Positions 1-8,913 of a stretch of 42,259 bases of DNA are shown here, piece after piece. Position 1 is the first letter of the stretch. The number at the start of each line of letters is the position of its first letter. The stretch spans positions 1 to 42,259 of the forward strand of contig CALUIR010000025.1 in the NCBI GenBank assembly GCA_944320785.1, in the 5' to 3' direction. Made by a program: the position numbers and the translations under genes. The notes beneath the pieces were generated by a model. That model made no database searches, was not told the origin of the DNA, and worked only from the letters and a program-made list of their open reading frames with translations. This DNA comes from an uncultured Bacteroidaceae bacterium (GTDB taxonomy: Bacteria; Bacteroidota; Bacteroidia; Bacteroidales; Bacteroidaceae).

Positions 1-290
1 TCGCTCCAGTTGGCAATCTTCTGTATCTCGTCAATTACAAGAATAATGCTTCCCCAGCCTTTGCTCTCCTTCAAGCTTCGCACAGCTGCCCAACAATCGG
101 AAATCCATGCACTGTTCGTAGCCGGAACATTGTCGGCAGAAAAGAACTGGTAAGGCATATCCAAATCTTTCAGCACCTGTTTGACCACCGTTGATTTTCC
201 TATCTGACGGGCACCCATCACGACTTGAATGAACTTACGAGGCTCTTTCATGCGTTCTGTAATCAACTGATACTCTGCTCGTTTATACAT
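1..290 (-). CDS. AAA/DUF4143-type ATPase, N-terminal part, truncated by window edge
   Basis: The reverse strand from the ATG at 290 reads without a stop to the window edge (96 codons). It begins MYKRAEYQLITERMKEPRKF and then shows a P-loop-like GARQIGKST at about residues 27-35 and a Walker B-like IILVIDEIQKI near residues 83-93. This is the pattern of the widespread prokaryotic 'ATP-binding protein, DUF4143' family (usually about 380-450 residues), whose function is poorly known. The Lys and Ser/Thr of the P-loop are intact. The gene continues to the left outside the window, so its C-terminal domain cannot be judged. A -7 promoter box lies 43 nt upstream, and a transposase remnant lies just beyond it. 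The family call is moderately sure; no substrate can be named. Confidence 0.8.
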   Translation of the reverse strand, partial: MYKRAEYQLITERMKEPRKFIQVVMGARQIGKSTVVKQVLKDLDMPYQFFSADNVPATNSAWISDCWAAVRSLKESKGWGSIILVIDEIQKIANWS

Positions 291-332
291 GCTATTACAT
301 TTTACTCAGTATAATGAAAACTTTTACTCACA

Positions 333-341
333 GCAAAAATA
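333..341 (-). promoter_or_regulatory. Bacteroidota -7 box for the AAA ATPase gene
   Basis: On the reverse strand this reads TATTTTTGC, matching the Bacteroidota -7 consensus TAnnTTTG, 43 nt upstream of the ATG at 290. Around it the sequence TTTACTCA occurs twice (near 301 and 323), with an inverted TGAGTAA at 353-359. These could be operator half sites, but that is only a guess. Confidence 0.45.
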
Positions 342-384
342 ATAAACTTATTTGAGTAATAATCATGGATTTACAAGAAAAACA

Positions 385-705
385 TTATCTTTGCGAAACA
401 TATGGGCTGTTGCAGGCAACCTTTATTCTTGCCACTGTCAGATACGATATGATGGCAGCCCAAAGATGGATTTTGACAGCATTTTCCGAATATCCCCACA
501 GAGTTTTTACGGTAATGTTCTGTTTAATCCACTTGAAGAATTCTTCTATATCCCATCGATGGCGGTACAAGTTGGATATTTCCAAGGCACTGACTTCAAA
601 GTTATTGGATATAAAGACCACAATGGTGTCATTGTCAGGGTCATAAACGTGGACAAATCTCATGTCTTCGGGATACAGCCTGCTAATGCCTGAGCCTGAT
701 GGAAT
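385..705 (-). pseudogene. IS4-family transposase, C-terminal remnant
   Basis: The open part (stop at 385) encodes about 106 residues reading RLYPEDMRFVHVYDPDND and onward. It contains YRHRWDIEEFFKWIK, an exact Y-(2)-R-(3)-E-(6)-K signature, which is the catalytic-glutamate region of IS4-family DDE transposases. Full-length relatives have roughly 380-430 residues, so the N-terminal three quarters, including both catalytic aspartates, are missing. In the same frame an in-frame TAG at about 706-708 closes the fragment upstream, and no terminal inverted repeats could be recognised. It is a dead relic that marks a past insertion between the ATPase gene and the V-ATPase operon. The internal ATG at 663 is unlikely to be a real start. 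Confidence 0.8.
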
Positions 706-708
706 CTA

Positions 709-1177
709 AAAAATCTTGCTTTCCATGGGAAAGCGCTTGCGGGAAAGCCTGCGCACGCCTCCCAAAGGTTTTTGAAAAACCTTTCAAGGTTTGGGGAGGA
801 ACGTCCCAAGGTTTTTGAAGGGAGTACGGCAGCATCCGGATTGCTGCATCCGGGACAGGCGGAAAACGGTTCACTGAACATTTCGGAAAAGTTCATAGAA
901 GTTTTGCGAAATGTACTAAGAACTTTTCTTGGAACTTCATAGAACTTTTTCCAGAAACCATTCCAATGCTTTTTAAGCCAACAGTGGACGAGCGAGCAAG
1001 GCAACAGGACGGCAAGCCATGAACAAAGCCGTCCACTCGCTTCAAGCCCGCAACACGCGCCGGGACAACAAGGGACCTTGCTCGAAAAAGACGTCATGAA
1101 TGACACTTTTTCCGAGCAGGGCTTGCCGGAGTTGCCGCTCCCATGAGCCGCCCGGCCTCGTTCCTTGACAAGAAACA
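709..1177. other. non-coding, repeat-rich interval
   Basis: No convincing gene is present in this roughly 470-bp interval; the reading frames that cross it give low-complexity, Phe/Lys/Cys-rich peptides without family resemblance. It holds several inverted repeats: the AAAGGTTTTT/AAAAACCTTT palindrome (764-784), an imperfect GGAAAAGTTC...GAACTTTTTCC pair at about 879-953, AGTGGACG/CGTCCACT at 983-990 and 1030-1037, and a hairpin GCTCGAAAAAG...CTTTTTCCGAGC at about 1082-1122. This looks like repeat debris rather than regulation of one gene. Confidence 0.5.
758..799. repeat. AT-core interspersed palindrome, copy A
   Basis: Nested palindrome. The inner arms AAAGGTTTTT (764-773) and AAAAACCTTT (775-784) are perfect and separated by one base. 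The outer arms CCTCCCAAA and TTTGGGGAGG flank them. A related sequence starting CTCTCAAAGGTTTTTGAAAA occurs at about 23984, over 23 kb away, again between genes. The two sites therefore look like members of one dispersed non-coding repeat family. Confidence 0.6.
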
Positions 1178-1216
1178 TCCCGGCAAACGGAGAGGACTTC
1201 CCCTCCGCTGCCGGGA
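1178..1216 (-). terminator. intrinsic terminator of the V-ATPase operon
   Basis: Read on the minus strand, arms TCCCGGCA and TGCCGGGA enclose a second paired segment CGGAG/CTCCG. The hairpin is followed by TGTTTCTTG, a weak T-rich tract. It starts 28 nt after the atpK stop codon, the right place to end the operon. Confidence 0.6.
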
Positions 1217-1244
1217 ATTTCTTCAAACGGATGCGCCGCGCCCG

Positions 1245-1676
<432 letters not shown>

Positions 1677-1700
1677 TTATTATTTGTTCATATTCTATTT

Positions 1701-3533
1701 TCATTGATTGTCTTTCACCCGCGCAAAGGGCTTGTAAGCCTCGCCCTTGCCGTCGTAGCCCGAATTTTTGAAATACTCCACAAACGTCAGACGCAAGGGA
1801 TGCACAAAGGCGCTCAGGCACGACATGGCGATGTTCAGCGCATGGCCGAACACCAATATCAGGCCGCAGAACACCCATCCGGGAACTCCCCCGGCGGCAT
1901 CCTGCACCATGAAGGCCAGTTGATTGAACACGCCGCCCAGCATGCCGCCTGCCAAGCCCAAGGCATACAGGCGGATGTAGGACAAAAGGTCGCCCATCAG
2001 GCCGGTGGCCATATTGTAAGTGTCCCACAACCCTGCCCCGATGTTGATGAAAACATTGCGGTGGAGGTTGTTCAGCAAATAGATGCCGATGGCCGACACG
2101 CCGCCGATGACGATGAACGCCCACGTGGAGACTTGCTCGGAAATCAACTGGAAGAACGACAAGCCTCCCGTGCAGATGAAGCCCACCACGAGCAACAGCC
2201 AGCCCCATTGGCTCAAGGATTCCTTGAAACCGTAGCGCACGGTCTCGCCGATGGCCTTCACCGTCATGGCCAAGCAGATATGGACAGTGCCTATCAGCAA
2301 CGCCAAGAGCATCTGCTTGTCGTAGCTGGTGTCGCCGATTTTCCCCACAATCATGAACTGCTTCAGCCATTGCGGCACATCGACATCAAAGAGGCTCACG
2401 CCGAAACATGTCCCCAAAACGGTGCCCAACAACGTGGTGGCGATGCCCAACGTGATGACCAGGTTCATCATGCCTGCCAACGATTTCGGCAGTTTTTTCT
2501 TTAAGAAGAAGCCCAAGGCTATCAGGGCCAAGCCATAGCCTGCGTCGCCCATGCAGAATGCAAAGAAAAGCGTGAAGAAGGGCGCAAGGATGGGCGTAGG
2601 GTCGAACTCGTTGTAGTCCGGCATGCCATACATCTTGGTCAGCACTTCATACATGCGCGTGAAAGCGTTGTTGCGCAGCTTGATGGGTGCTTCTTCGCCC
2701 TTGCGGGCATCGCGGATTTCATAGTAAACGCCGCTCTCGTCGAGCATGCGGCGCGTTTCCGCCTCTTTGTCGGCCGGAATCCACCCTTCCAGCAGCACCA
2801 CCGCCCCGTCGGCCATGCGCTCGCTGTTCAGTTTCACCTTCCACAAGTCGATGTCTCCTTGCAGATGGTTGCAGCAAGATTCAAAGGCACGATAGGACGC
2901 CTTGCAGAATGCCCGCAAGGCTTCACGCGCTTCTTCCAAGGCTTTTTCCGTGGCGGCCTTTTCCTGCAACAGCTGCGGACGGCTCGATGCGGGCAGGCGC
3001 AACGCGCCGATGGGCAATTCCACGGGCGAGGGAGTAATAGTGACGAAGTAAAGCGTGCCGCCCTGCTCGCAGATGCGCACCACATTATAGGTATCCTCCC
3101 ACGATGCATCGAAATCTTTCTCTGCGCAGGCATAGAACTGGATGAACCATCCTGCGTCGCGCAAGCGGGCAATATCCTGCCAACTGAAGTCGCCCCACAC
3201 GTCGAATTGTGCCAAATCTTTGTCCAACGCGGGCAAACGTTGCTCCAACGCCTGTATATCCGCCTGCATCTTCTCGTAACGGGCCAGCAAGGCATCGCCC
3301 GCCACGCCCTGTGCTTGCACTGCGTCCGGCTGCTTGCCGGCCAGCAAGTACATGGCCGAAAGCACGTTTTTATACGTCGCGCGCTTCTGCATGAACTGTT
3401 GCAGCGTGTCGTCCATCCCGCCACGTTGCCGCTCCACGACATGCACCACGCCCAGTTCACGGAGCCGTTCGAGGAACGGCTCGTATTCCTTGTGGTAAAC
3501 AAGGAAGGTCAGTTTCTTCATCTTCGTAATCAT
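1701..3533 (-). CDS. atpI: V-type ATPase subunit I (membrane stator, a-subunit homologue)
   Basis: A 610-residue protein with a cytoplasmic, helix-rich N-terminal half (to about residue 305) and a C-terminal half with about seven to eight membrane helices. It forms the static half-channels next to the K ring and links to the peripheral stalk. The hallmark LSYIRLYALGLAGG (517-530) carries Arg521, equivalent to the essential arginine that faces the rotor glutamate in this family. The MGDAGYG (328-334) following PFFTLFFAFC is also typical of subunit I. Its ATG overlaps the TGA of atpD as ATGA, a translational-coupling arrangement, and it precedes atpK. The length is normal for bacterial subunit I. 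Confidence 0.95.
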   Translation of the reverse strand: MITKMKKLTFLVYHKEYEPFLERLRELGVVHVVERQRGGMDDTLQQFMQKRATYKNVLSAMYLLAGKQPDAVQAQGVAGDALLARYEKMQADIQALEQRLPALDKDLAQFDVWGDFSWQDIARLRDAGWFIQFYACAEKDFDASWEDTYNVVRICEQGGTLYFVTITPSPVELPIGALRLPASSRPQLLQEKAATEKALEEAREALRAFCKASYRAFESCCNHLQGDIDLWKVKLNSERMADGAVVLLEGWIPADKEAETRRMLDESGVYYEIRDARKGEEAPIKLRNNAFTRMYEVLTKMYGMPDYNEFDPTPILAPFFTLFFAFCMGDAGYGLALIALGFFLKKKLPKSLAGMMNLVITLGIATTLLGTVLGTCFGVSLFDVDVPQWLKQFMIVGKIGDTSYDKQMLLALLIGTVHICLAMTVKAIGETVRYGFKESLSQWGWLLLVVGFICTGGLSFFQLISEQVSTWAFIVIGGVSAIGIYLLNNLHRNVFINIGAGLWDTYNMATGLMGDLLSYIRLYALGLAGGMLGGVFNQLAFMVQDAAGGVPGWVFCGLILVFGHALNIAMSCLSAFVHPLRLTFVEYFKNSGYDGKGEAYKPFARVKDNQ

Positions 3534-4135
3534 GCCTCTGCCTCCTTCCGTTTCTCTTGCAACGACTTCAATATCTTCTGCGAGGATTTCGAGAGGTTCT
3601 CCTCATCCTCCATGAAGCGTTTTATCTTGCGCAACGCATCCTGGTAGCCGGGAATCTGCACCTTCTCGAACAAGTTCACCTTCTGGGTGGTCTTCTTGCG
3701 GGCATGTTCCAGCAAGCCCAACTTGGCCAAGGCAAACTCACGCTCGATGGCAGTCCGCGCCAAGCCCTTCAGGATATGGATGCCATCGGCATACCATTTC
3801 GGGGCATTGAAGAAACTGAACGGCCGCACGTCAAAATCCACATTCTCCAACAAAGGGACCTGCACGCCCGCTACCTTCCGCACGCCCAAGCGCACGTCTT
3901 TCACCCTCACCAAGGAAGCGTCGAACTCGTTCCACAAGGCAAACATCTTCTCGTAGGCCTGAATCTGTTCCTCCAAGCTCCGCTCCAGCAGGGCCGCGTC
4001 TTCCTTGCACTTCTTCACCTCCATGCGCAGGGCGCTCTCCTTGTTCTTGATGATGGGGAGGGTGCGTACCCGCACTTTCAGCTGCTTTTCCAGTTGCTGG
4101 AGGGAAGTCTTGTTGTATTGAAACTTGATAGCCAC
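3530..4135 (-). CDS. atpD: V-type ATPase subunit D (central stalk)
   Basis: A 201-residue, helical protein that acts as the rotating central shaft inside the A3B3 head. It begins MAIKFQYNKTSLQQLEKQLK and has long N- and C-terminal coiled-coil helices (about 8-60 and 145-200) around a middle segment, as in subunit D. The C-terminal RRIKRFMEDEE-like stretch near residue 175 (here LRKIKRFMEDEENLSKSS) fits the family. Length matches the usual 200-215 residues. It lies 12 bp after atpB and overlaps atpI by 4 bp. No separate subunit F gene, which normally binds D, is seen in this operon. Confidence 0.93.
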   Translation of the reverse strand: MAIKFQYNKTSLQQLEKQLKVRVRTLPIIKNKESALRMEVKKCKEDAALLERSLEEQIQAYEKMFALWNEFDASLVRVKDVRLGVRKVAGVQVPLLENVDFDVRPFSFFNAPKWYADGIHILKGLARTAIEREFALAKLGLLEHARKKTTQKVNLFEKVQIPGYQDALRKIKRFMEDEENLSKSSQKILKSLQEKRKEAEA

Positions 4136-4147
4136 CTTCTTCTTCCT

Positions 4148-5470
4148 TTACGCTTTCGGCCAATATTGGTCCACAAACTCTTTTCGGATGTTCACTTCTT
4201 CCGGGCGGAAATACTTGCCGAACAGTTGCCATGCCACGTCGAGCATCTCCGTGGTGTCCAGGTTCACATCAATGGCCAGCAGACGGCCCGCATAGTCTTT
4301 GGCGAAGGCCAAGGTGCGTTCGTCATAGTCCGTGAGGTCGAAGCCGTTCTCCAACTTGGTCTTTGCATTGGCCGCATCGGCATAGAGGCGCACCGCCGCG
4401 TTCATCACCTGCGGATGGTCTTTGCGGGTCTTCTTGCCGATCACCAACTGTTTCAGGCGCGACAAGGAACGGAAGGGGTCGATGATGACCTTGCCGATGT
4501 CGCTGTCACGGCGGAGGAAGAGCTGCCCTTCGGTGATGTAGCCCGTGTTGTCGGGAACGGCATGGGTGATGTCGCCGCCGGAAAGCGTGGTCACGGCAAT
4601 GATGGTGATGGAGCCTCCGGCAGGGAACTGCACGGCCTTCTCGTATATCTTCGCCAGGTCGGAATACAACGAACCGGGCATGGAGTCTTTTGAGGGGATT
4701 TGGTCCATACGGTTGGACACGATGGCCAATGCATCGGCATAGGAGGTCATGTCGGTGAGCAGCACCAGCACCTTTTCATTCTTCTCCACGGCGAAATATT
4801 CAGCGGCGGTCAATGCCATGTCCGGCACCAAGAGCCGCTCCACCGGCGGGTTCTCCGTGGTGTTGATGAAACTGACGATGCGGTTCAACGCGCCGGCATT
4901 GGAAAACACATTCTTGAAATACAGGTAATCGTCGTTGGTCATGCCCATGGCGCCAAGGATGATTTTGTCGGTCTGCGCCCGCAAAGCCACGTTGGCCATC
5001 ACTTGGTTGAAAGGCTGGTCAGGGTCGGCAAAGAAAGGAATCTTCTGCCCTGACACCAAAGTATTGTTCAGGTCGATGCCCGCAATGCCGGTGGCAATCA
5101 GTTCCGACGGCTGCTTGCGCCGCACGGGATTGACGGACGGGCCGCCAATCTCCACTTCCTTTCCCTCAATTTCCGGGCCGCCGTCGATGGGTTCGCCCAA
5201 AGCATTGAAGAAACGCCCGGACAACTGTTCGCCCACTTTCAGCGTAGGAGCCTTGCCCAAGAACACCACCTCGGCATTCGTGGGAATGCCTTCCGTGCCT
5301 TCAAACACTTGCAACGTGACTTCATCGCCCACTATTTTCACCACCTGGGCCAGCTTGCCGTCCACGGTGGCCAACTCATCGTAGCCCACCCCCGTAGCCT
5401 TCAATGCACAGGTGGCTTTCGTAATCTGGTTGATTCTCGTATAGATTTTCTGAAATGCTTTTGCTGCCAT
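4148..5470 (-). CDS. atpB: V-type ATPase subunit B (non-catalytic head subunit)
   Basis: A 440-residue member of the V-ATPase B family, forming the A3B3 hexamer head with subunit A. The region corresponding to the P-loop reads LVSGQKIPFFADPDQPFNQV (about 158-177) and has no GxxGxGKT motif, as expected because B subunits bind nucleotide at the interface without hydrolysing it. A conserved MTNDDYLYFKNVF segment and DMTSYADALAIVSNRMDQIPS (240s-260s), the B-type 'ALREIS' equivalent, support the call. It is somewhat shorter than the common 455-470 residues. It sits 11 bp after atpA, inside the operon. Confidence 0.95.
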   Translation of the reverse strand: MAAKAFQKIYTRINQITKATCALKATGVGYDELATVDGKLAQVVKIVGDEVTLQVFEGTEGIPTNAEVVFLGKAPTLKVGEQLSGRFFNALGEPIDGGPEIEGKEVEIGGPSVNPVRRKQPSELIATGIAGIDLNNTLVSGQKIPFFADPDQPFNQVMANVALRAQTDKIILGAMGMTNDDYLYFKNVFSNAGALNRIVSFINTTENPPVERLLVPDMALTAAEYFAVEKNEKVLVLLTDMTSYADALAIVSNRMDQIPSKDSMPGSLYSDLAKIYEKAVQFPAGGSITIIAVTTLSGGDITHAVPDNTGYITEGQLFLRRDSDIGKVIIDPFRSLSRLKQLVIGKKTRKDHPQVMNAAVRLYADAANAKTKLENGFDLTDYDERTLAFAKDYAGRLLAIDVNLDTTEMLDVAWQLFGKYFRPEEVNIRKEFVDQYWPKA

Positions 5471-5481
5471 AATGCTTCTTT

Positions 5482-7242
5482 TTATCCCACCTTCCTTTCG
5501 GCGATTAACGAATCCAATTCCTCTTTATATTGACGGTACTTGTCCGACTTGTATTCCGAATAGTTCATCTGCTTGCAGATGTTAATCATCTTCTTGAAGT
5601 AGTCCATCACTTCCACAAAGTTGTCGAACTTGAACTCCGTGTGGCACACATCGATGACCATGTTCAGGATGTCTTCCTGGCGCTCCATGGGGGTGACCGC
5701 ATCCACCTCGTCGAACGCATCCTGCTGCAAGACCACGAAGTCAATCAATTCGGATTTCCAGAACACCACATGGTAGTCCACCGGCACGCCGTCATCGCCC
5801 AGGATGTTGATTTGCTCGGCAATCTCCTTCCCCCGCTGCAGGCGGGTCTTTATCTCGTTCACCTTGTCCAGCCATCCGCTATTGATGTGCCGGCTGATGT
5901 ATTCGATGAACTCCGGGTACTCGATGTATTTCGAATAAGAATCAATCGGGTTGACCGCCGGGTAACGCTTGCGGTCGGCACGTTCCTGCTCCAAGGCATA
6001 GAAGCAACGGGCCACTTTCTTCGTGTTCTCCGTGACGGGCTCTTTCAGGTTGCCGCCCGCAGGCGACACCGTGCCGATGAAGGTGATGGACCCCGTCGCC
6101 CCGTTGTCCAACACCACATAGCCCGCACGGCCATAGAAGTTGGAGATGATGGATGACAAGTCCATCGGGAAAGCATCCGGCCCCGGCAATTCTTCCATGC
6201 GGTTGGACATCTCGCGCAAAGCCTGCGCCCAACGGGAAGTGGAGTCGGCCATCAGCAACACCTTCAGCCCCATGGAGCGGTAGTATTCGGCAATCGTCAT
6301 CGCGGTATAGACAGATGCTTCGCGGGCAGCCACCGGCATGTTGGATGTGTTGGCAATGATGATGGTGCGTTCCATCAGCTTGCGCCCGGTATGCGGGTCC
6401 ACCAGCTCGGGGAATTCCGTGAAGATTTCCACCACCTCGTTGGCACGCTCGCCGCATGCCGCGATAATCACGATGTCGGCCTCGGCCTGCTTGGAGATGG
6501 CATGCTGAAGCACGGTCTTTCCCGTTCCGAAAGGACCGGGGATGAATCCCGTGCCGCCCTCCACAATCGGGTTGACGGTATCGATGACGCGCACGCCCGT
6601 CTCCAATAGTTTGAAGGGACGCGGCTTCTCCCGGTAGTTGGTCATGGCTTTCTTCACCGGCCATTTCTGTATCATGTTCACCTTCACTTCATCGCTCCCG
6701 TCCTCGCGGGCCAGCACGGCAATGGTGTCTTCGATGGAGTAGTCTCCTTCCGCCGCCACGGACTTTACCACATACGTGCCTCGCAGAAGGAAAGGCGCCA
6801 TGATTTTCAGCGGCTGGGAGTTTTCCTCCACTTGACCCAGCCATGCCGAGGCTTTCACCTTGTCGCCCGGCTTTGCCAAGGGGATGAAATGCCATTTCCT
6901 TGCCTTGTCCAAAGGATAAGTGTATTGCCCGCGCTTGAGGAACACGCCTTCCATCTTGTCCAAGTCATTTTGAAGGCCGTCGTAATTGTGCGACAACATG
7001 CCGGGGCCTAAGGTCACTTCCAGCATGTGGCCGGTAAATTCCGCTTCTGCGCCCACCTTCAGCCCACGGGTGCTTTCAAAGACCTGGACATACACATTGC
7101 TTCCTACCACCTTGATGACTTCGGCCATCAAGCGGTCGCCCCCCGTATGGATGTAGCAAATCTCGTTCTGGGAGACAGGCCCGTCCACCACAAGGGTCAC
7201 CATATTGGCGATAACGCCACTAACCGTTCCTTTTGTTGCCAT
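5482..7242 (-). CDS. atpA: V-type ATPase catalytic subunit A
   Basis: A 586-residue catalytic subunit that hydrolyses ATP in the A3B3 head. Walker A is GPFGTGKT (236-243), and the catalytic Glu265 sits in ACGERANEV. The Walker B/ADSTSRWAQALREMS segment and EELPGPDAFPMDL also match the family. The extra 'non-homologous' insert that distinguishes V/A-type A from F-type beta lies at about 110-190. Threonine at the fifth P-loop position replaces the more usual serine, a conservative change. The gene follows DUF2764 by 14 bp and precedes atpB by 11 bp. The length matches the family (580-600). Confidence 0.97.
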   Translation of the reverse strand: MATKGTVSGVIANMVTLVVDGPVSQNEICYIHTGGDRLMAEVIKVVGSNVYVQVFESTRGLKVGAEAEFTGHMLEVTLGPGMLSHNYDGLQNDLDKMEGVFLKRGQYTYPLDKARKWHFIPLAKPGDKVKASAWLGQVEENSQPLKIMAPFLLRGTYVVKSVAAEGDYSIEDTIAVLAREDGSDEVKVNMIQKWPVKKAMTNYREKPRPFKLLETGVRVIDTVNPIVEGGTGFIPGPFGTGKTVLQHAISKQAEADIVIIAACGERANEVVEIFTEFPELVDPHTGRKLMERTIIIANTSNMPVAAREASVYTAMTIAEYYRSMGLKVLLMADSTSRWAQALREMSNRMEELPGPDAFPMDLSSIISNFYGRAGYVVLDNGATGSITFIGTVSPAGGNLKEPVTENTKKVARCFYALEQERADRKRYPAVNPIDSYSKYIEYPEFIEYISRHINSGWLDKVNEIKTRLQRGKEIAEQINILGDDGVPVDYHVVFWKSELIDFVVLQQDAFDEVDAVTPMERQEDILNMVIDVCHTEFKFDNFVEVMDYFKKMINICKQMNYSEYKSDKYRQYKEELDSLIAERKVG

Positions 7243-7256
7243 ATATCTTTTATTGT

Positions 7257-8090
7257 TTACTTTCTGAATTCTTCGGGGATGCGGATTTCGTCCTTCAATG
7301 TTCCAATCATCTTGCGGAACAGTTCATTCCCTTTGTTTTTGTCTAAAACAATCCAACGTTCGAGGATATCCAAGCGCAAGAGAAAGGCGAAAATCTTCTC
7401 TATCGTGAAATAATGGAAGAAGGTGGCATCGTCCAGCCATTCCCATTTCAGGAGGTCCGCCTTATGTTCGCGCTCCACCAGGTCTTCCGTCTCGCTGATG
7501 CGCTGCACGCGCTCAAAATAATCCAACGTGGCGGAAAGCCCGAAGTCGCGTGCCGCAGAGGTGCGCAACGCTTCGCTCACAGGGGAATGCCCGACCACCC
7601 GCGAAGCCACGTCCAATTTGTACTTGCGGGCAGAGAAGGCCAGCAAGATGTTGTTCACGTTCAGGTTGAAGTCAAACCATGCGGACACGAACCTGTTGCC
7701 CGACTTTCGGACGTAATCATAATAACAAGTCACCAAGAAGTCTTCCTGAAGCAAGGCCATGTCCTTGTCGTTCCAATAAGCAGACAGGAAATCCTGCAGG
7801 TAGGACGGGTACCGGGGAAGACGGGCATTGTCTTTCGAAAGGCGGATGAGTTCCAGCAATTCCTCTGCCGGGAAACAGCCGCGAGGGTCAACCGCCGCGT
7901 CCTTGTCTTTCAACAGTTTCAACAGGCTGGCATTGTCGTAGCGCAAATAGAAAAGATCCACCAACGAACGGTCACGGGGAGACAGTTGCGGATAAAGCTC
8001 CGCCTTGAAATCGGCCACGGTATAGGCCAGTTTCCCGTCGTCCGGCGTGAGGTCCGGCAAGCTGGTGACCAAGCAATAATACTTGCCCAT
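7257..8090 (-). CDS. DUF2764 protein of the V-ATPase operon (candidate subunit C equivalent)
   Basis: A 277-residue, helix-rich, soluble protein beginning MGKYYCLVTSLPDLTPDDGK. This fits the DUF2764 family, found almost only inside V-ATPase operons of Bacteroidota, Chlamydiae and spirochaetes between subunits E and A. No membrane segment or enzymatic motif is visible. Standard V/A-type operons carry subunits C and F here. This operon has neither, so the protein may take the place of C at the junction of central stalk and rotor ring. That role is inferred from position only. It lies 12 bp after atpE and 14 bp before atpA. Confidence 0.85.
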   Translation of the reverse strand: MGKYYCLVTSLPDLTPDDGKLAYTVADFKAELYPQLSPRDRSLVDLFYLRYDNASLLKLLKDKDAAVDPRGCFPAEELLELIRLSKDNARLPRYPSYLQDFLSAYWNDKDMALLQEDFLVTCYYDYVRKSGNRFVSAWFDFNLNVNNILLAFSARKYKLDVASRVVGHSPVSEALRTSAARDFGLSATLDYFERVQRISETEDLVEREHKADLLKWEWLDDATFFHYFTIEKIFAFLLRLDILERWIVLDKNKGNELFRKMIGTLKDEIRIPEEFRK

Positions 8091-8102
8091 ACAAAAGCGG
8101 CA

Positions 8103-8699
8103 TTAAAACAACATGTCCACCAACTGCGGGCGGAGGAAAGACTTGAAATAGTTCTCGAACTCCTCTTCCCCGAAATCCACCCGGTAAGAGCCGCCTGCAG
8201 GGGAGATGGAGAACAATGCCTTCATCCCGTTCACCTGCTCTATCTTCACGCCTTTGTCCAAAAGCGCCTTCGCCTTCGCGGCAAAGTATTTCCTCAACGA
8301 TTCCGCATCGGCCGTGGAAATGACGATGGGTTCATCGGCAGACCATTGCGAAGCTACCTTTAGCATGAACTCGTTCAAGGCGTCCTTGTCGGCCACAAAG
8401 CCCTTCACGGCATCGCTCACGGACTGACGCGCCAGCAACGAAGCCACTTCCGACTTCAATGCGTCCACTGCCTGCCTTGCAAACAGCCTCAACTCTGATT
8501 TGGCATTATCGGCCATCTCGCCAGCCGACTTCCGGGCTTCCGACAGGATGGACTCGGCCTGTTTCCTGGCATCGGCCACAACCGCCTCTGCTTCTTCACG
8601 AGCCTGTTGGACCAATTTGCGCGCTTCCGCATTGCCTTTCTCCACGCCTTCCTGGTAAATCTTGTCGGCCAGCTCTTGAATCTTGTTTTCCATATTCAA
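8103..8699 (-). CDS. atpE: V-type ATPase subunit E (peripheral stalk)
   Basis: A 198-residue protein with a long charged N-terminal coiled coil (about 1-85, rich in Ala, Glu, Arg and Lys, with segments such as EARKLVQQAREEAEAVVADA) followed by a globular C-terminal domain ending LRPQLVDMLF. This is the layout of the peripheral-stalk subunit E, which holds the catalytic head still. The partner subunit G/H is not encoded nearby, unless an unrecognised small protein elsewhere does that job. It is the first gene of the operon, about 76 nt downstream of a promoter box. A start at Met3 is also possible. Confidence 0.9.
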   Translation of the reverse strand: MNMENKIQELADKIYQEGVEKGNAEARKLVQQAREEAEAVVADARKQAESILSEARKSAGEMADNAKSELRLFARQAVDALKSEVASLLARQSVSDAVKGFVADKDALNEFMLKVASQWSADEPIVISTADAESLRKYFAAKAKALLDKGVKIEQVNGMKALFSISPAGGSYRVDFGEEEFENYFKSFLRPQLVDMLF

Positions 8700-8775
8700 C
8701 GGATATTTTTGAATGTTTTCATTGATTGTTCCCGCTCCGCATGCACACCGCTACGGCACATTTCATTTGAGCCCC

Positions 8776-8806
8776 CAAATGTAATGATTCCATCCAAGAC
8801 CGCAAG
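8776..8806 (-). promoter_or_regulatory. promoter of the V-ATPase operon
   Basis: On the minus strand a TACATTTG -7 box (8776-8783) follows CTTG (8803-8806) after 19 nt, matching the Bacteroidota -33/-7 promoter geometry. The leader to the atpE ATG is about 70 nt. Confidence 0.6.
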
Positions 8807-8886
8807 GCTTAAAGCAAGATTTTTGCATGCAAAAGGGAAAGAAATGCCCATCAGGCGGGCAAAAAGTTGCATTTTCCCGCATAAGA

Positions 8887-8905
8887 AGCCCGGTTCATGC
8901 GGGCT
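8887..8905 (-). terminator. possible terminator hairpin after the AddB-like gene
   Basis: Perfect 6-bp arms AGCCCG (8887-8892) and CGGGCT (8900-8905) lie within a longer imperfect pairing AAGAAG/CTTCTT. On the minus strand the T-tract is poor. It lies about 200 nt beyond the stop of the AddB-like gene and beyond the palindrome array, so its role is uncertain. Confidence 0.35.
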
Positions 8906-8913
8906 ACTTCTTT

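Noticed and set aside
386-394. TATCTTTGC promoter-like box on the plus strand
   Set aside because: It lies at the end of the dead transposase and no plausible gene follows on that strand.
660-1226. Minus-strand open frame of 188 codons
   Set aside because: It crosses repeat sequence and the V-ATPase terminator, has a Cys/Phe/Lys-skewed composition and resembles no family.
4148-5470. Missing P-loop in V-ATPase subunit B as a possible defect
   Set aside because: B subunits of V-type ATPases normally lack a functional Walker A, so this is expected.
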